A stretch of DNA of 64,000 bases, from contig JACJZJ010000006.1 of the NCBI GenBank assembly GCA_020635675.1, positions 62,001 to 126,000 on the forward strand. Reading direction: 5' to 3'. Below the pieces are notes generated by a model that was given only the letters and a program-made list of their open reading frames with translations, did no database searches and was not told the origin of the DNA. Source of the stretch: Flavobacteriales bacterium. GTDB taxonomy: Bacteria > Bacteroidota > Bacteroidia > Flavobacteriales_F > PHOS-HE28. Below, piece by piece: positions 50,192 through 58,411 of the stretch (position 1 is its first letter; each line of letters begins with the position of its first letter). The position numbers and the translations under genes were made by a program.

Positions 50192-51376
50192 ATGTTCCGC
50201 AAGACCCTCCTTTTGGCCGCTTGTAGCTGCACCCTGTCGCTCGCGGCGCAACCGGACCTTATCGGCAAGGTGGCCCAGAACAAGAGCGACAGCGCTGAGA
50301 AGGCGTTCCAGTTCATCACGGTGGTCCAGGCTGACGCCACGCCGGTGGAGGACCAGGCCAGCTCGGGCACCTGTTGGAGCTACAGCAGCGGTTCCTTCCT
50401 GGAGTCGGAGATGATAAAGGCAGGAGGCCCCTCCATCCATCTCTCCAAGATGTACACCGCCCGCAAGTCCTACGAGGACAAGGCCGAGAACTTCGTGCGC
50501 ATGCACGGCGCGGTGAGCTGGGGCGACGGTGGCGAACCCCACGACGTGGCCGACATGTACGCCAAGTACGGCACCATGCCCGAGGACGTCTATATGGGCC
50601 TGAACTACGGCACGGAGAAGAACCAGTTCGGGGAGATGCAGGCGATGATCAAGGGCATGCTCGACGCGGTGATCAGCGCCCCGAACCATGGCAAGCTCAC
50701 GCCGGTCTGGAGCACGGCCGTCAGCCGCGTGCTCGACACCTACCTGGGCGAGGTGCCCGCCACGTTCCAGTACAACGGCAAGACCTATGACCCCAAGTCC
50801 TTCGCCAAGGAAGTGGTGCGTGTGGACCCCGATGACCTCATCGAGTTCGTGTCCGAGACCGATCAACCCTACTACCAGAAGACCATGATGATGGTGCCGG
50901 ACAACTGGGCCTTCCAACTGGCCTGGAACGTGCCGATGGCCGACATCACGACCATCATCGACAACGCTCTGCAGAACGGTCACACCGTGGCCTGGGGAGG
51001 GGATGTCAGCGAGAAGACCTTCAGCTGGAAGAACGGCATCGCCTACGTGGCCGAGAAGGACTACAGCGACATGAGCAAGGAGGAGAAGGCCGATCTGTTC
51101 AACGGGCCGAAGCCCGAGCCGACGATCACGCCGGAGATGCGGCAGGAGGCGTTCGACAACTACACCACCACGGACGACCACGGCATGCACATCACCGGCA
51201 TCGCCAAGGACCAGAACGGCAAGGAGTGGTACATCGTCAAGAACAGCTGGGGCACCGACAACGAACGCGACGGCTACATCTACATGTCGAAGGCCTTCGT
51301 GCAGTACAAGACCACCGGCTTCATGGTGAACAAGAAGGCGCTCCCGGCAGGGATCAAGAAGAAACTGGGCGTGTGA
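50192..51376 (+). CDS. Secreted C1 family (bleomycin hydrolase-like) peptidase
   Basis: Papain-family cysteine peptidase of 394 residues with a signal peptide (about 1-19, ending LAA-QP). The catalytic site is QASSGTCWSYSS with Gln55 and Cys61; the active His is in DDHGMHITG and Asn in VKNSWGTDNE. The layout, with a long helical region between Cys and His and a C-terminal SKAFVQYKTTGFMVNK, is that of aminopeptidase C/bleomycin hydrolase, here exported. ATG at 50192. It overlaps the convergent glycosyltransferase gene by 23 bases (51354-51376). Confidence 0.9.
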   Translation: MFRKTLLLAACSCTLSLAAQPDLIGKVAQNKSDSAEKAFQFITVVQADATPVEDQASSGTCWSYSSGSFLESEMIKAGGPSIHLSKMYTARKSYEDKAENFVRMHGAVSWGDGGEPHDVADMYAKYGTMPEDVYMGLNYGTEKNQFGEMQAMIKGMLDAVISAPNHGKLTPVWSTAVSRVLDTYLGEVPATFQYNGKTYDPKSFAKEVVRVDPDDLIEFVSETDQPYYQKTMMMVPDNWAFQLAWNVPMADITTIIDNALQNGHTVAWGGDVSEKTFSWKNGIAYVAEKDYSDMSKEEKADLFNGPKPEPTITPEMRQEAFDNYTTTDDHGMHITGIAKDQNGKEWYIVKNSWGTDNERDGYIYMSKAFVQYKTTGFMVNKKALPAGIKKKLGV

Positions 51377-52361
51377 CCCTTGATCCGATCACTTGATCGG
51401 CAGGGATCCCCCACGCGCACTTGAAATGCCCCTTGGGGCAGGCACTGAAGCCGTGCAACCCGCACGGGCGGCAGTCCAATCTTTCCGAGGTCTCGACGAT
51501 GCGGCCTTGCTTGCTCAGGGGTCCGAAACCGAACGCGGGCACGGTGCTGCAGAACACCGCCGTCACGGGCGCGTGCATCGCACTGGCGATGTGCAGCGGC
51601 GCACTGTCGTTCACGTAGTTCATCGCCGCCTTCTCCATCAACGCGGCGGTCCCAAGAAGGGAGAGCTTTCCCGCAAGCACTGCGCCGCGACCGGCTTCCC
51701 GGGCGATCCGTTCGCAAAGGATGGCGTCGCTTTTTGCGCCGATCAGGAATACCCCTTTGTCGGGTGGCAGCAGCCTGATCAGCTCGATCCACTTATCCGC
51801 CGGCCATTGCTTGGTGTACCAGACCGAGGCCGGGGCGATGGTCATGTGTCCCTGTGGCCATGCGCTCATGTGGACATGGGCTTCCTCGCATGCCTTTGTG
51901 GTCGGGTGAAGGTGGGGGAGGGGACGGGATCCGTCGGTCAGGTGCTGGATCAGCGCGTTCAGGCGGTCCACCTCGTGGCGACCATCGCCGATCACGTGCT
52001 TCACCCTTCGCGTGAACAGGAAGCCGAGCGGGTTCTTGTCGTAACCGATCTTCTCACCGCCCCTGGCCAACACGGTCATCAGCCCTGTGCTGAAGAAGCG
52101 CTGGGCATTGATGATGTGGTCATAGCGGGTCTTGCGCAATGTGCCGATCAGGCGGAGGAGCCCGCGGGTCTTGCCCTGCCGCTTGTCCCAGATGAACAGC
52201 TTCTCCAGGAAGGGGTGGCCGTCGAACAGGCCCTCGTTGCCCTTGCGCACGACGAGGTCGATCCGCGCATCCGGGAAATGAACGTGCAGCTTCTCCAGGA
52301 TGCTCGTCACCAGTACGGCGTCGCCGAGGAAGGCGGTCTGGATGACGAGGAACTTCTTCAT
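51354..52361 (-). CDS. Glycosyltransferase family 9 (heptosyltransferase-like) protein
   Basis: Enzyme of 335 residues matching GT9, which in many bacteria adds heptoses to the lipopolysaccharide core. The start MKKFLVIQTAFLGDAVLVTSILEKLH is characteristic, and MTIAPASVWYTKQWPADKWIELIRLL gives the nucleotide-sugar-binding site. NYVNDSAPLHIASAMHAPVTAVFCSTVPAFGFGPLSK is the conserved C-terminal motif. The exact sugar in this organism is uncertain. ATG at 52361. The stop lies inside the convergent C1 peptidase gene. Confidence 0.88.
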   Translation of the reverse strand: MKKFLVIQTAFLGDAVLVTSILEKLHVHFPDARIDLVVRKGNEGLFDGHPFLEKLFIWDKRQGKTRGLLRLIGTLRKTRYDHIINAQRFFSTGLMTVLARGGEKIGYDKNPLGFLFTRRVKHVIGDGRHEVDRLNALIQHLTDGSRPLPHLHPTTKACEEAHVHMSAWPQGHMTIAPASVWYTKQWPADKWIELIRLLPPDKGVFLIGAKSDAILCERIAREAGRGAVLAGKLSLLGTAALMEKAAMNYVNDSAPLHIASAMHAPVTAVFCSTVPAFGFGPLSKQGRIVETSERLDCRPCGLHGFSACPKGHFKCAWGIPADQVIGSRVTRPVSS

Positions 52362-52413
52362 GGTTCTCGTGCAGGTCGACCCGGTGGGGTCGACGCCACA
52401 GGTGCTTCGGGTT

Positions 52414-53223
52414 TCAGACGGCGACGTTGTGTTCCCTTAGGGCGTCGTTCAGGCTGGTCTTGCGGTCGGTGCTCTGCTTGCGCTGACCGATGATCAAGGC
52501 ACAAGGCACACCGTATTCCCCCGCCGCGAAGGCCTTGGTGGTGGTGCCGGGGATCACCACGGATCGCGGAGGCACGTGGCCTTTCATCTCCTTGGGCTCC
52601 GGGCCGGTGACGTCGATGATGCGTGTGCTGGCGGTGAGCACCACGTTGGCACCCAGCACGGCTTCCGTACCGATCCGAACACCCTCCACCACGATGCTGC
52701 GCGAGCCCACGAAGGCGCCGTCCTCGATGATCACGGGCGCTGCCTGAACGGGTTCCAGCACGCCACCGATGCCCACACCGCCGCTCAAATGCACATGCTT
52801 GCCGATCTGCGCACAGCTGCCCACGGTCGCCCAGGTGTCCACCATCGTGCCTTCGTCCACGTAAGCGCCGATGTTCACATAGCTCGGCATCATGATCACG
52901 CCCCTTGCGAGATGGGCACCGTACCGTGCCACCGCGTGCGGTACGACACGCACGCCCAGTTCGGCATAGCCGGTCTTGAGCCGCATCTTGTCATGGAACT
53001 CCAGCGGACCGGCATGCAGTGTTTCCATGCCCCGGATCGGGAAGTAGAGGATCACGGCCTTCTTCACCCAGTCGTTCACCCGCCAGCCGCCGTTGTCCTC
53101 CGGGTCCGCCACGCGAACCTCTCCCTTGTCCAGGAGGTCGATGGTGTGCTCGATCGCGCGGACGATCGCGGGGTCCTTCAGCAGGGAGCGGTCGTTCCAG
53201 GCCTTCTCGATCTCCTGTTGCAT
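52414..53223 (-). CDS. dapD: 2,3,4,5-tetrahydropyridine-2,6-dicarboxylate N-succinyltransferase
   Basis: Enzyme of 269 residues in the succinylase branch of lysine and diaminopimelate synthesis, transferring succinyl from succinyl-CoA to tetrahydrodipicolinate. The N-terminal helical domain is followed by a left-handed beta-helix built of hexapeptides (VDEGTMVDTWATVGSCAQIGKHVHLSGGVGIGGVLEP... VIIEDGAFVGSRSIVVEGVRIGTEAVLGANVVL). The family motif PPRSVVIPGTTTKAF is present. Length agrees with E. coli DapD (274). ATG at 53223, divergent from ruvX across 41 bases. Confidence 0.96.
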   Translation of the reverse strand: MQQEIEKAWNDRSLLKDPAIVRAIEHTIDLLDKGEVRVADPEDNGGWRVNDWVKKAVILYFPIRGMETLHAGPLEFHDKMRLKTGYAELGVRVVPHAVARYGAHLARGVIMMPSYVNIGAYVDEGTMVDTWATVGSCAQIGKHVHLSGGVGIGGVLEPVQAAPVIIEDGAFVGSRSIVVEGVRIGTEAVLGANVVLTASTRIIDVTGPEPKEMKGHVPPRSVVIPGTTTKAFAAGEYGVPCALIIGQRKQSTDRKTSLNDALREHNVAV

Positions 53224-53250
53224 CCGGCGAAAGTACGCGGCACCGTCGGG

Positions 53251-53258
53251 TAACTTCG
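53251..53258 (+). promoter_or_regulatory. Putative -7 promoter box for ruvX
   Basis: TAACTTCG, one mismatch from TAnnTTTG, ends 6 bases before the ruvX ATG. The same octamer precedes dnaE. If used, the mRNA would be leaderless or nearly so. Confidence 0.4.
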
Positions 53259-53264
53259 CCCCGC

Positions 53265-53684
53265 ATGGCCCGCGTGATCGGCATTGACCATGGAAGCAAA
53301 CGGACGGGACTGGCCGTTACCGATCCCCTGCGGATCATCGCCAGTGCGTTGGATACGGTGTCCACGCCGGAGGTCCTGAACTATTTGAAGGATTACCTCG
53401 CCCGGGAGACGGTGGATGGGTTCGTCGTGGGCATGCCGATGGGGTTGAACGGACGTCCGACGGATGCCACGGCCGGGGTCCAGCGCTTCATCGATACCCT
53501 GCGAGGTGCGTTCCCGGAGCACTGGATCGAGACCGTCGATGAGCGGTTCACCAGCCGTATGGCGGAACAGACCATCCTTGCCAGCGGAAAGGGGCGGATG
53601 GCGCGTCGCGACAAGGGACAGCTCGATCGGATCAGCGCGACGATCATCCTGCAAGGCTGGATGGAACGGAATGCGGCGCGCTGA
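53265..53684 (+). CDS. ruvX: Holliday junction resolvase-like protein RuvX (YqgF)
   Basis: RNase H-fold nuclease of 139 residues, the normal length for YqgF/RuvX, involved in rRNA 5' end processing and proposed in Holliday junction resolution. The first strand ARVIGIDHGSKRTGLAVTD carries the catalytic Asp8. The next motifs, VVGMPMGLNGRPTDATAGVQRFIDTL and ETVDERFTSRMAEQTI, hold the second acidic residue (in DERF). The last, KGQLDRISATIILQGW, holds Asp in the third position. ATG at 53265. Confidence 0.94.
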   Translation: MARVIGIDHGSKRTGLAVTDPLRIIASALDTVSTPEVLNYLKDYLARETVDGFVVGMPMGLNGRPTDATAGVQRFIDTLRGAFPEHWIETVDERFTSRMAEQTILASGKGRMARRDKGQLDRISATIILQGWMERNAAR

Positions 53685-53742
53685 TATGCGCCTGTGGTGG
53701 GTCAAGGAACGCGGGAACGTGCCGTGCGAACGGCCGCTGCGT

Positions 53743-53750
53743 TAAATTTG
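53743..53750 (+). promoter_or_regulatory. Putative -7 promoter box for def
   Basis: TAAATTTG matches TAnnTTTG exactly and ends 7 bases before the def ATG, implying a leader of only a few bases. Confidence 0.5.
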
Positions 53751-53757
53751 CGGCCCC

Positions 53758-54348
53758 ATGGTCCTCCCCATCCGCGCATACGGCGATCCCGTCCTGAAGA
53801 AGGTCGCGCAGGATATCGAGCCTGGCCATCCGGGACTGGAACAGCTTATCGCGGACATGTACGAGACCATGTACGCCGCCAGTGGGGTCGGTCTTGCAGC
53901 ACCGCAGATCGGGCAGAGCATCCGGCTTTTCGTGGTGGATGCTTCGCCGTTCGCGGAGGATGAGGAGCTGGAGGAAAAGGACCGGCAGCAACTCGCGGGT
54001 CTGAAGCGTGCCTTCATCAATCCTTACATCGTGGAGGAGGAGGGCGATGCCTGGCCATACGAGGAGGGTTGTCTGAGCATCCCGAACATCCGGGAGGAGG
54101 TGCGGCGTCAGCCCCGTATCGTGCTGCAATTCCAGGATGAGAAGTTCAACGACCAGGAAGCGGAGTTCGACGGCTTCGCCGCACGCGTGATCCAGCATGA
54201 ACATGACCATCTCGATGGCAGGCTCTTTACCGACCGATTGCCGGCGCTGCGGCGCAAGCTGTTGCAAGGCAAACTGCGCGACATCAGCATGGGCCGCACG
54301 GAGGTGAAATACAAGATGCGTTTCCCATTGATCAAGACCGCCAAATGA
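53758..54348 (+). CDS. def: Peptide deformylase
   Basis: Metalloenzyme of 196 residues that removes the N-formyl group of nascent proteins. All three motifs are present: GVGLAAPQIG (43-52), EGCLSIP with Cys105, and QHEHDHLDG with metal ligands His147 and His151 and catalytic Glu148. An acidic insert after residue 64 (FAEDEELEEKDRQQLAGLKR) is typical of Bacteroidota deformylases. It lies just after ruvX and overlaps the next gene by four bases. Confidence 0.97.
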   Translation: MVLPIRAYGDPVLKKVAQDIEPGHPGLEQLIADMYETMYAASGVGLAAPQIGQSIRLFVVDASPFAEDEELEEKDRQQLAGLKRAFINPYIVEEEGDAWPYEEGCLSIPNIREEVRRQPRIVLQFQDEKFNDQEAEFDGFAARVIQHEHDHLDGRLFTDRLPALRRKLLQGKLRDISMGRTEVKYKMRFPLIKTAK

Positions 54349-54923
54349 TGAAGTACGCCATACCCACCCTGGCTCTTTTGCTGTTCGTCGCTTGTGGCAC
54401 CGGTCCGGAAAGCACGTCCACGGACCAGGAGAAGGATGGAGGGAAGGCCGCCGAAATGGTGGGTAGGATCCACACGATGGAGGACACCCTCTTCGCGAAG
54501 AACACCTTCGATATTCGGGGTGCTTCGGCCCTGCTGGATGTCTATAGGAGCTTCGCGAAGGAGTTCCCGACCGATACCATGGCCCCGGAATACCTCTTCC
54601 GCGGTGCGGGTGTGGCCAAGGCGCTCGGCCGGCCGAACGAGACGCTCACTCTGTACGATCGGATCATCAAGGACTATCCCGCATGGCGCCGCATACCGGA
54701 TACCTATTATTTGAAGGCGTTCACGCTGGACAACGACCTCAGGCAGAAGGGCGAGGCCCAAAAGGCATATGAGGAGGTGATCTCCCGGTTCCCGGACCAC
54801 CGGTTCGCAAGGGACGCACGGGCGATGATCGACAATCTGGGCCTTACGGACGAAGAGCTGATCCAGAAGTTCGAGCGCATGAACGCGGATAGTGCAAAGG
54901 CCTCGGCGACCGCCCACCAATAG
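54345..54923 (+). CDS. TPR-type lipoprotein, 192 aa
   Basis: Lipoprotein of 192 residues with the lipobox LLFVAC (Cys17). A helical-repeat region follows (LLDVYRSFAKEFPTDTMAPEYLFRGAGVAKALGRPNETLTLYDRIIKDYPAWRRIPDTYYLKAFTLDNDLRQKGEAQKAYEEVISRFPDHRFARDA in several blocks), a BamD/YbgF-like tetratricopeptide pattern. Its start overlaps the def stop (54345-54348), so it is expressed with def. Whether it takes part in envelope assembly is unproven. It ends 2 bases before the convergent dihydroorotase-like gene. Confidence 0.83.
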   Translation: MMKYAIPTLALLLFVACGTGPESTSTDQEKDGGKAAEMVGRIHTMEDTLFAKNTFDIRGASALLDVYRSFAKEFPTDTMAPEYLFRGAGVAKALGRPNETLTLYDRIIKDYPAWRRIPDTYYLKAFTLDNDLRQKGEAQKAYEEVISRFPDHRFARDARAMIDNLGLTDEELIQKFERMNADSAKASATAHQ

Positions 54924-54925
54924 CA

Positions 54926-56215
54926 CTATCTCTTCGCGCGCAGGGGTCCGTAGGTCCGGACCTCACCCCCGGCCAGGATGCCCAATGGTCGGCCGGTGAA
55001 CGGCTGTCCGATGAAAGGCGTATTGGACGATCGACCGACGATGTCCGATCGTTCGAAGGTCCATTCCCATTCCGGGTCGAACAGGGTGAGCTCCGCCTCG
55101 GCCCCTTCCAGAAGATGGGGTACGGGCAGGCCAAGGGCCTTGCGCGGGCCATGGCAGAAGCGCTCCACGATGCGGCGCGCGGTCATGCGGCCCTTGAGCG
55201 CGGTGTTCGCCACGGCAAAGCTCGTTTCCAGGCCGATCATGCCGAAAGCGGCGCGGGCGAACTCCAACTTTTTGTGCTCCACATCCTCGGGCCGATGGTC
55301 CGAAACGATGCAATCGATCGTACCATCCTTGACACCTTCGCGCAAGGCCTCGATATGGTGATCGTCCCGCAGTGGCGGCATCACCTTGTAGAACGTATCG
55401 AATCCGCGCAGGCATCCATCGTCGAGAAGCAGGTTGTGCGCGGCCACCGAAGCCGTGATCGCCAGTCCTTTCGCTTTCGCCGATCGGACCAGGTCCACGC
55501 TTTCCGCCGTGCTGATGGTGGCCACATGCATCCGCGACCCGCTGTATTCGAGTAGCGTGATCGCCCGGGCGAGCGCGGTGGACTCCGCCATGGCCGGCAG
55601 GCCGCGCATTCCCAGGCGTGCGCTCATCGGCCCCTCGTGCATCTGTGCACCCGATGCCAGGTCGGCTTCCAGTGGGTGATACATCGCCAAGCCTTGGAAG
55701 GGTAGCAGATACTGCAGGGCGAGCAGGAGGGAGCGGGGTTTGGACGGCCCCGCCTGATCGTCGCTGAAGGCCACGGCACCGGCCTGGTGCAGGTCGAACA
55801 GCTCGGCGAGGCGGCCACCGGCCAGTCCTTTCGTGAGCGCACCAAGGGGCAATGTCCGAACCGGATGGCCGGCCGCCTTGCGCAGCAGGTACTCGACCCC
55901 GGACCGCGAGTCGATCGGCGGGTCGGTACTGGGGAGCACGCAGACCGCGGTGAACCCGCCCGCCGCGGCGGCATTGAGGCCATTGGTAAGCCCCTCCTTG
56001 TACTCCTCCCCGGGGTCCCGGAAATGGGCCCGCAGGTCCACCCAGCCTGGCGAGACCTGCATGCCGGGGTGCGAAAGCACCTGTGCCTTGGCCACCGTGA
56101 TCCGCTTCCCGATGCGTTCGATCCGACCGTTGTGCACGAGAATGTCCACGACCTCCCCATGCATCGGTCCGCCGGGGTCGATCACGTGCACCTTGCGCAA
56201 CAGGGTCCTGCTCAT
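54926..56215 (-). CDS. Dihydroorotase-like amidohydrolase with altered metal site
   Basis: Amidohydrolase-fold protein of 429 residues, closest to dihydroorotase/allantoinase. The usual HxH metal motif reads DLRAHFRDPG: Arg62 replaces the first His and only His64 remains. Later elements are partly kept: GLNAAAAGGFTAVCVLPSTDPPIDSRSGVEYLL, AAHNLLLDD, and CIVSDHRPEDVEHK (Asp). The sequence matches a Bacteroidota dihydroorotase subgroup, which may be inactive or have a different role than pyrimidine synthesis. ATG at 56215, overlapping the BatA stop by four bases. No other pyr gene is adjacent. Confidence 0.83.
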   Translation of the reverse strand: MSRTLLRKVHVIDPGGPMHGEVVDILVHNGRIERIGKRITVAKAQVLSHPGMQVSPGWVDLRAHFRDPGEEYKEGLTNGLNAAAAGGFTAVCVLPSTDPPIDSRSGVEYLLRKAAGHPVRTLPLGALTKGLAGGRLAELFDLHQAGAVAFSDDQAGPSKPRSLLLALQYLLPFQGLAMYHPLEADLASGAQMHEGPMSARLGMRGLPAMAESTALARAITLLEYSGSRMHVATISTAESVDLVRSAKAKGLAITASVAAHNLLLDDGCLRGFDTFYKVMPPLRDDHHIEALREGVKDGTIDCIVSDHRPEDVEHKKLEFARAAFGMIGLETSFAVANTALKGRMTARRIVERFCHGPRKALGLPVPHLLEGAEAELTLFDPEWEWTFERSDIVGRSSNTPFIGQPFTGRPLGILAGGEVRTYGPLRAKR

Positions 56216-58248
56216 GGGCTTGTCCGGATCAGCACGACCTCCGCGGCCAGCAGCAACAAGGCGATCAGCACGAACCATTTCCACAGGTCGCTGCCCCGGT
56301 CGTTCAGGGCCGAACTTAGGGAAACCTCACCTGGTCCGGCGTCGGCCACCGAGAATGCCGTCAGGCCCAGGCCAGCGAGCCGGTCGCGAAGTTCGTCCGG
56401 TGAGTAGGCCGATAGGTCCGATTCATCGCGGGAGAGCACCAGGGCGATCATGCCTACGGTGTCCGTACCGATCATCAACGCGTATGGCCCAACAGGCAGA
56501 TCGGCACCATGGACGATGATGCCCTGGCCGGATGCCTGGCGCCGAAGTTCGGGAAGAACGGTGATCCCATCCGGACCATGCAGTTCGGGCATCCGTTCAT
56601 CGGACAAGGTGGGGCCATAGATCGGGATCAGGTCCTCGCGGCCGATGATGTGGTACAGGGCACCCGAGGACCGGCTCAATTCCGCCATGCGCAGCAAGGT
56701 GGTCACGAACAGCGCATGCCGGATGAAGTTGCCGCCCCTGTCGTCCAGAGGTGCCGCGCAGAAGTAGACCTGGCCGCGGCCGGATGCATGAACCGTAAGA
56801 AATGGTGATCCGTCCCGCAAACGGAGCAGCATATCACCGCCCGGTCGTGGGTCCCAACGCGCCCGTTCCCTGACCTTCGGAAGGTCCACATTGCGGGGGA
56901 GTTCGGTGAACACCTCCCGATAGAAGGGCAGGTCCAGGTCGATCCGGTCCACGCCGATCGCGACCGTATCGCGCCCCGTGATCCGTCCAGCGGCGAGACG
57001 GCCCAACAGGTCCGCATGGTCCGGTGTATCCTCCGCCAAGGGCGGGGCGTCGAAGAGCGAACCGCCTCCCTCCACGAACCCGACCAGGCCATTCATGAGA
57101 CCACCGGGCACCGCCGTGATCCCGTTGAGGACCACCAGATCGGCCTGCTCCAGCATCGCCGGGTCGAGTTCCCGCGGGGTCACGGTCCGGAACGCATAAC
57201 TGCTGTCACTGCGGAACACCGCTGCAATGGCCTTGTCGCTTTCCAGTTCGCCACCGATCAGCAGTACGTTCACTTGTTCCGCCACCGTGTACCCGATATC
57301 CAATCGGTCGTCGAATACCACCGGAGGATCGTTCACGGTGACGCTTCCCCAGTGGGCACCGGCGCGTTCCTGGGTATAATGGAGCACCGTGTCGGTGCTG
57401 GACATGCCGTTCACCGCGAAGGATCCCATGGCCCGCTGGCGACCATCGATCGTCAGGCGCAACGGGATGTTCTCCAGTGCGTCCTCGCCGTGGTTGGTGA
57501 TGCGCACATGCAGGGACTCGGACCGTCCGGCACGGCGCACGGGCGTGTCGAACCATGCGGAGTCCACGGATAGGTCGCTCACGCGGTCCAAAGGCAGCGG
57601 CACGATCACCGTGGGCATCAGGGTGTCGTTGACCCACCGGTCGATATCGGTCCGCCGACGTTGCAGGTCGGTGAAGAGGAACCGCTTGTGGCTGCTCTTT
57701 TCAGCGCGGGACAGTGCCTCCGCCTGACGCATCAGCACCTGCGACAGGGGTGGCGCGAAGGCGCCCACTTCCACCTGCCCGATGGCGTCCAGGGCCTCCT
57801 CCCTGCCGAGCAGCAGCTGTTGACGCGCCTCCTGTCGGCCGGTGATCACCTGGAAGCGGTCCGTGGGCCGATAGGCCGAGACCACCTCACCAGCCGCGCG
57901 TCGGGCCTGGTCCAGCAACCTTCCCCCGGCGTTCTGGCCATCCATGCTGAAACTATCGTCGATGAAGAGCGATACCGCGCTCTTCGCACCGTCGATGCGT
58001 GTGCCTTCCCGGGGAATGTAGGGGCGTGCGAAGGCAAGCACCAAGGCGGCCAGTGCACCCGTCCGGGCCAGCAGTACCAGCCAATGCCGCACTTTGTGGA
58101 GGCTGCGCGTCTGCTGGGTGACCTGTTGCAGCAGGCGGATGTCGGGGAAATCGATCCGCTTGAACCGCCGGAGCTGGAAAAGGTGGATCAGGACCGGGAT
58201 GGCCAGCGCGGTGAGCGCCCACAAAAAACCGGGGTACAGAAAGGCCAT
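56212..58248 (-). CDS. BatA domain membrane protein
   Basis: Membrane protein of 678 residues with the N-terminal BatA double-transmembrane domain (MAFLYPGFLWALTALAIPVLIHLFQLRRFKRIDFPDIRLLQ, then LVLLARTGALAALVLAFARPYI). A von Willebrand A-like region (about 85-200) follows, with SLFIDDSFSMDG as a degenerate MIDAS site. A glutamine-amidotransferase-like middle (VNVLLIGGELESDKAIAAVFRSD) and a final hydrophobic segment near the C-terminus (WFVLIALLLLAAEVVLI) complete it. Members are linked to MoxR/DUF58-type chaperone systems. ATG at 58248 follows a GATCTTTG sequence. Coupled to the dihydroorotase-like gene. Confidence 0.87.
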   Translation of the reverse strand: MAFLYPGFLWALTALAIPVLIHLFQLRRFKRIDFPDIRLLQQVTQQTRSLHKVRHWLVLLARTGALAALVLAFARPYIPREGTRIDGAKSAVSLFIDDSFSMDGQNAGGRLLDQARRAAGEVVSAYRPTDRFQVITGRQEARQQLLLGREEALDAIGQVEVGAFAPPLSQVLMRQAEALSRAEKSSHKRFLFTDLQRRRTDIDRWVNDTLMPTVIVPLPLDRVSDLSVDSAWFDTPVRRAGRSESLHVRITNHGEDALENIPLRLTIDGRQRAMGSFAVNGMSSTDTVLHYTQERAGAHWGSVTVNDPPVVFDDRLDIGYTVAEQVNVLLIGGELESDKAIAAVFRSDSSYAFRTVTPRELDPAMLEQADLVVLNGITAVPGGLMNGLVGFVEGGGSLFDAPPLAEDTPDHADLLGRLAAGRITGRDTVAIGVDRIDLDLPFYREVFTELPRNVDLPKVRERARWDPRPGGDMLLRLRDGSPFLTVHASGRGQVYFCAAPLDDRGGNFIRHALFVTTLLRMAELSRSSGALYHIIGREDLIPIYGPTLSDERMPELHGPDGITVLPELRRQASGQGIIVHGADLPVGPYALMIGTDTVGMIALVLSRDESDLSAYSPDELRDRLAGLGLTAFSVADAGPGEVSLSSALNDRGSDLWKWFVLIALLLLAAEVVLIRTSP

Positions 58249-58411
58249 CCGGGGCGCAAAGATCGCACTTCCGGCCTGCCGATCCACCTTGCTTCGGGCC
58301 CAGCTGCGATCCCCCGACCGTCCGCTTGGTCATGGTGTCGAGAATATCCGTCGACGGTTTCGGGTAACTCATCGATCGTTACGCGCGTATCAACGGCCCA
58401 AACTCGATGAG

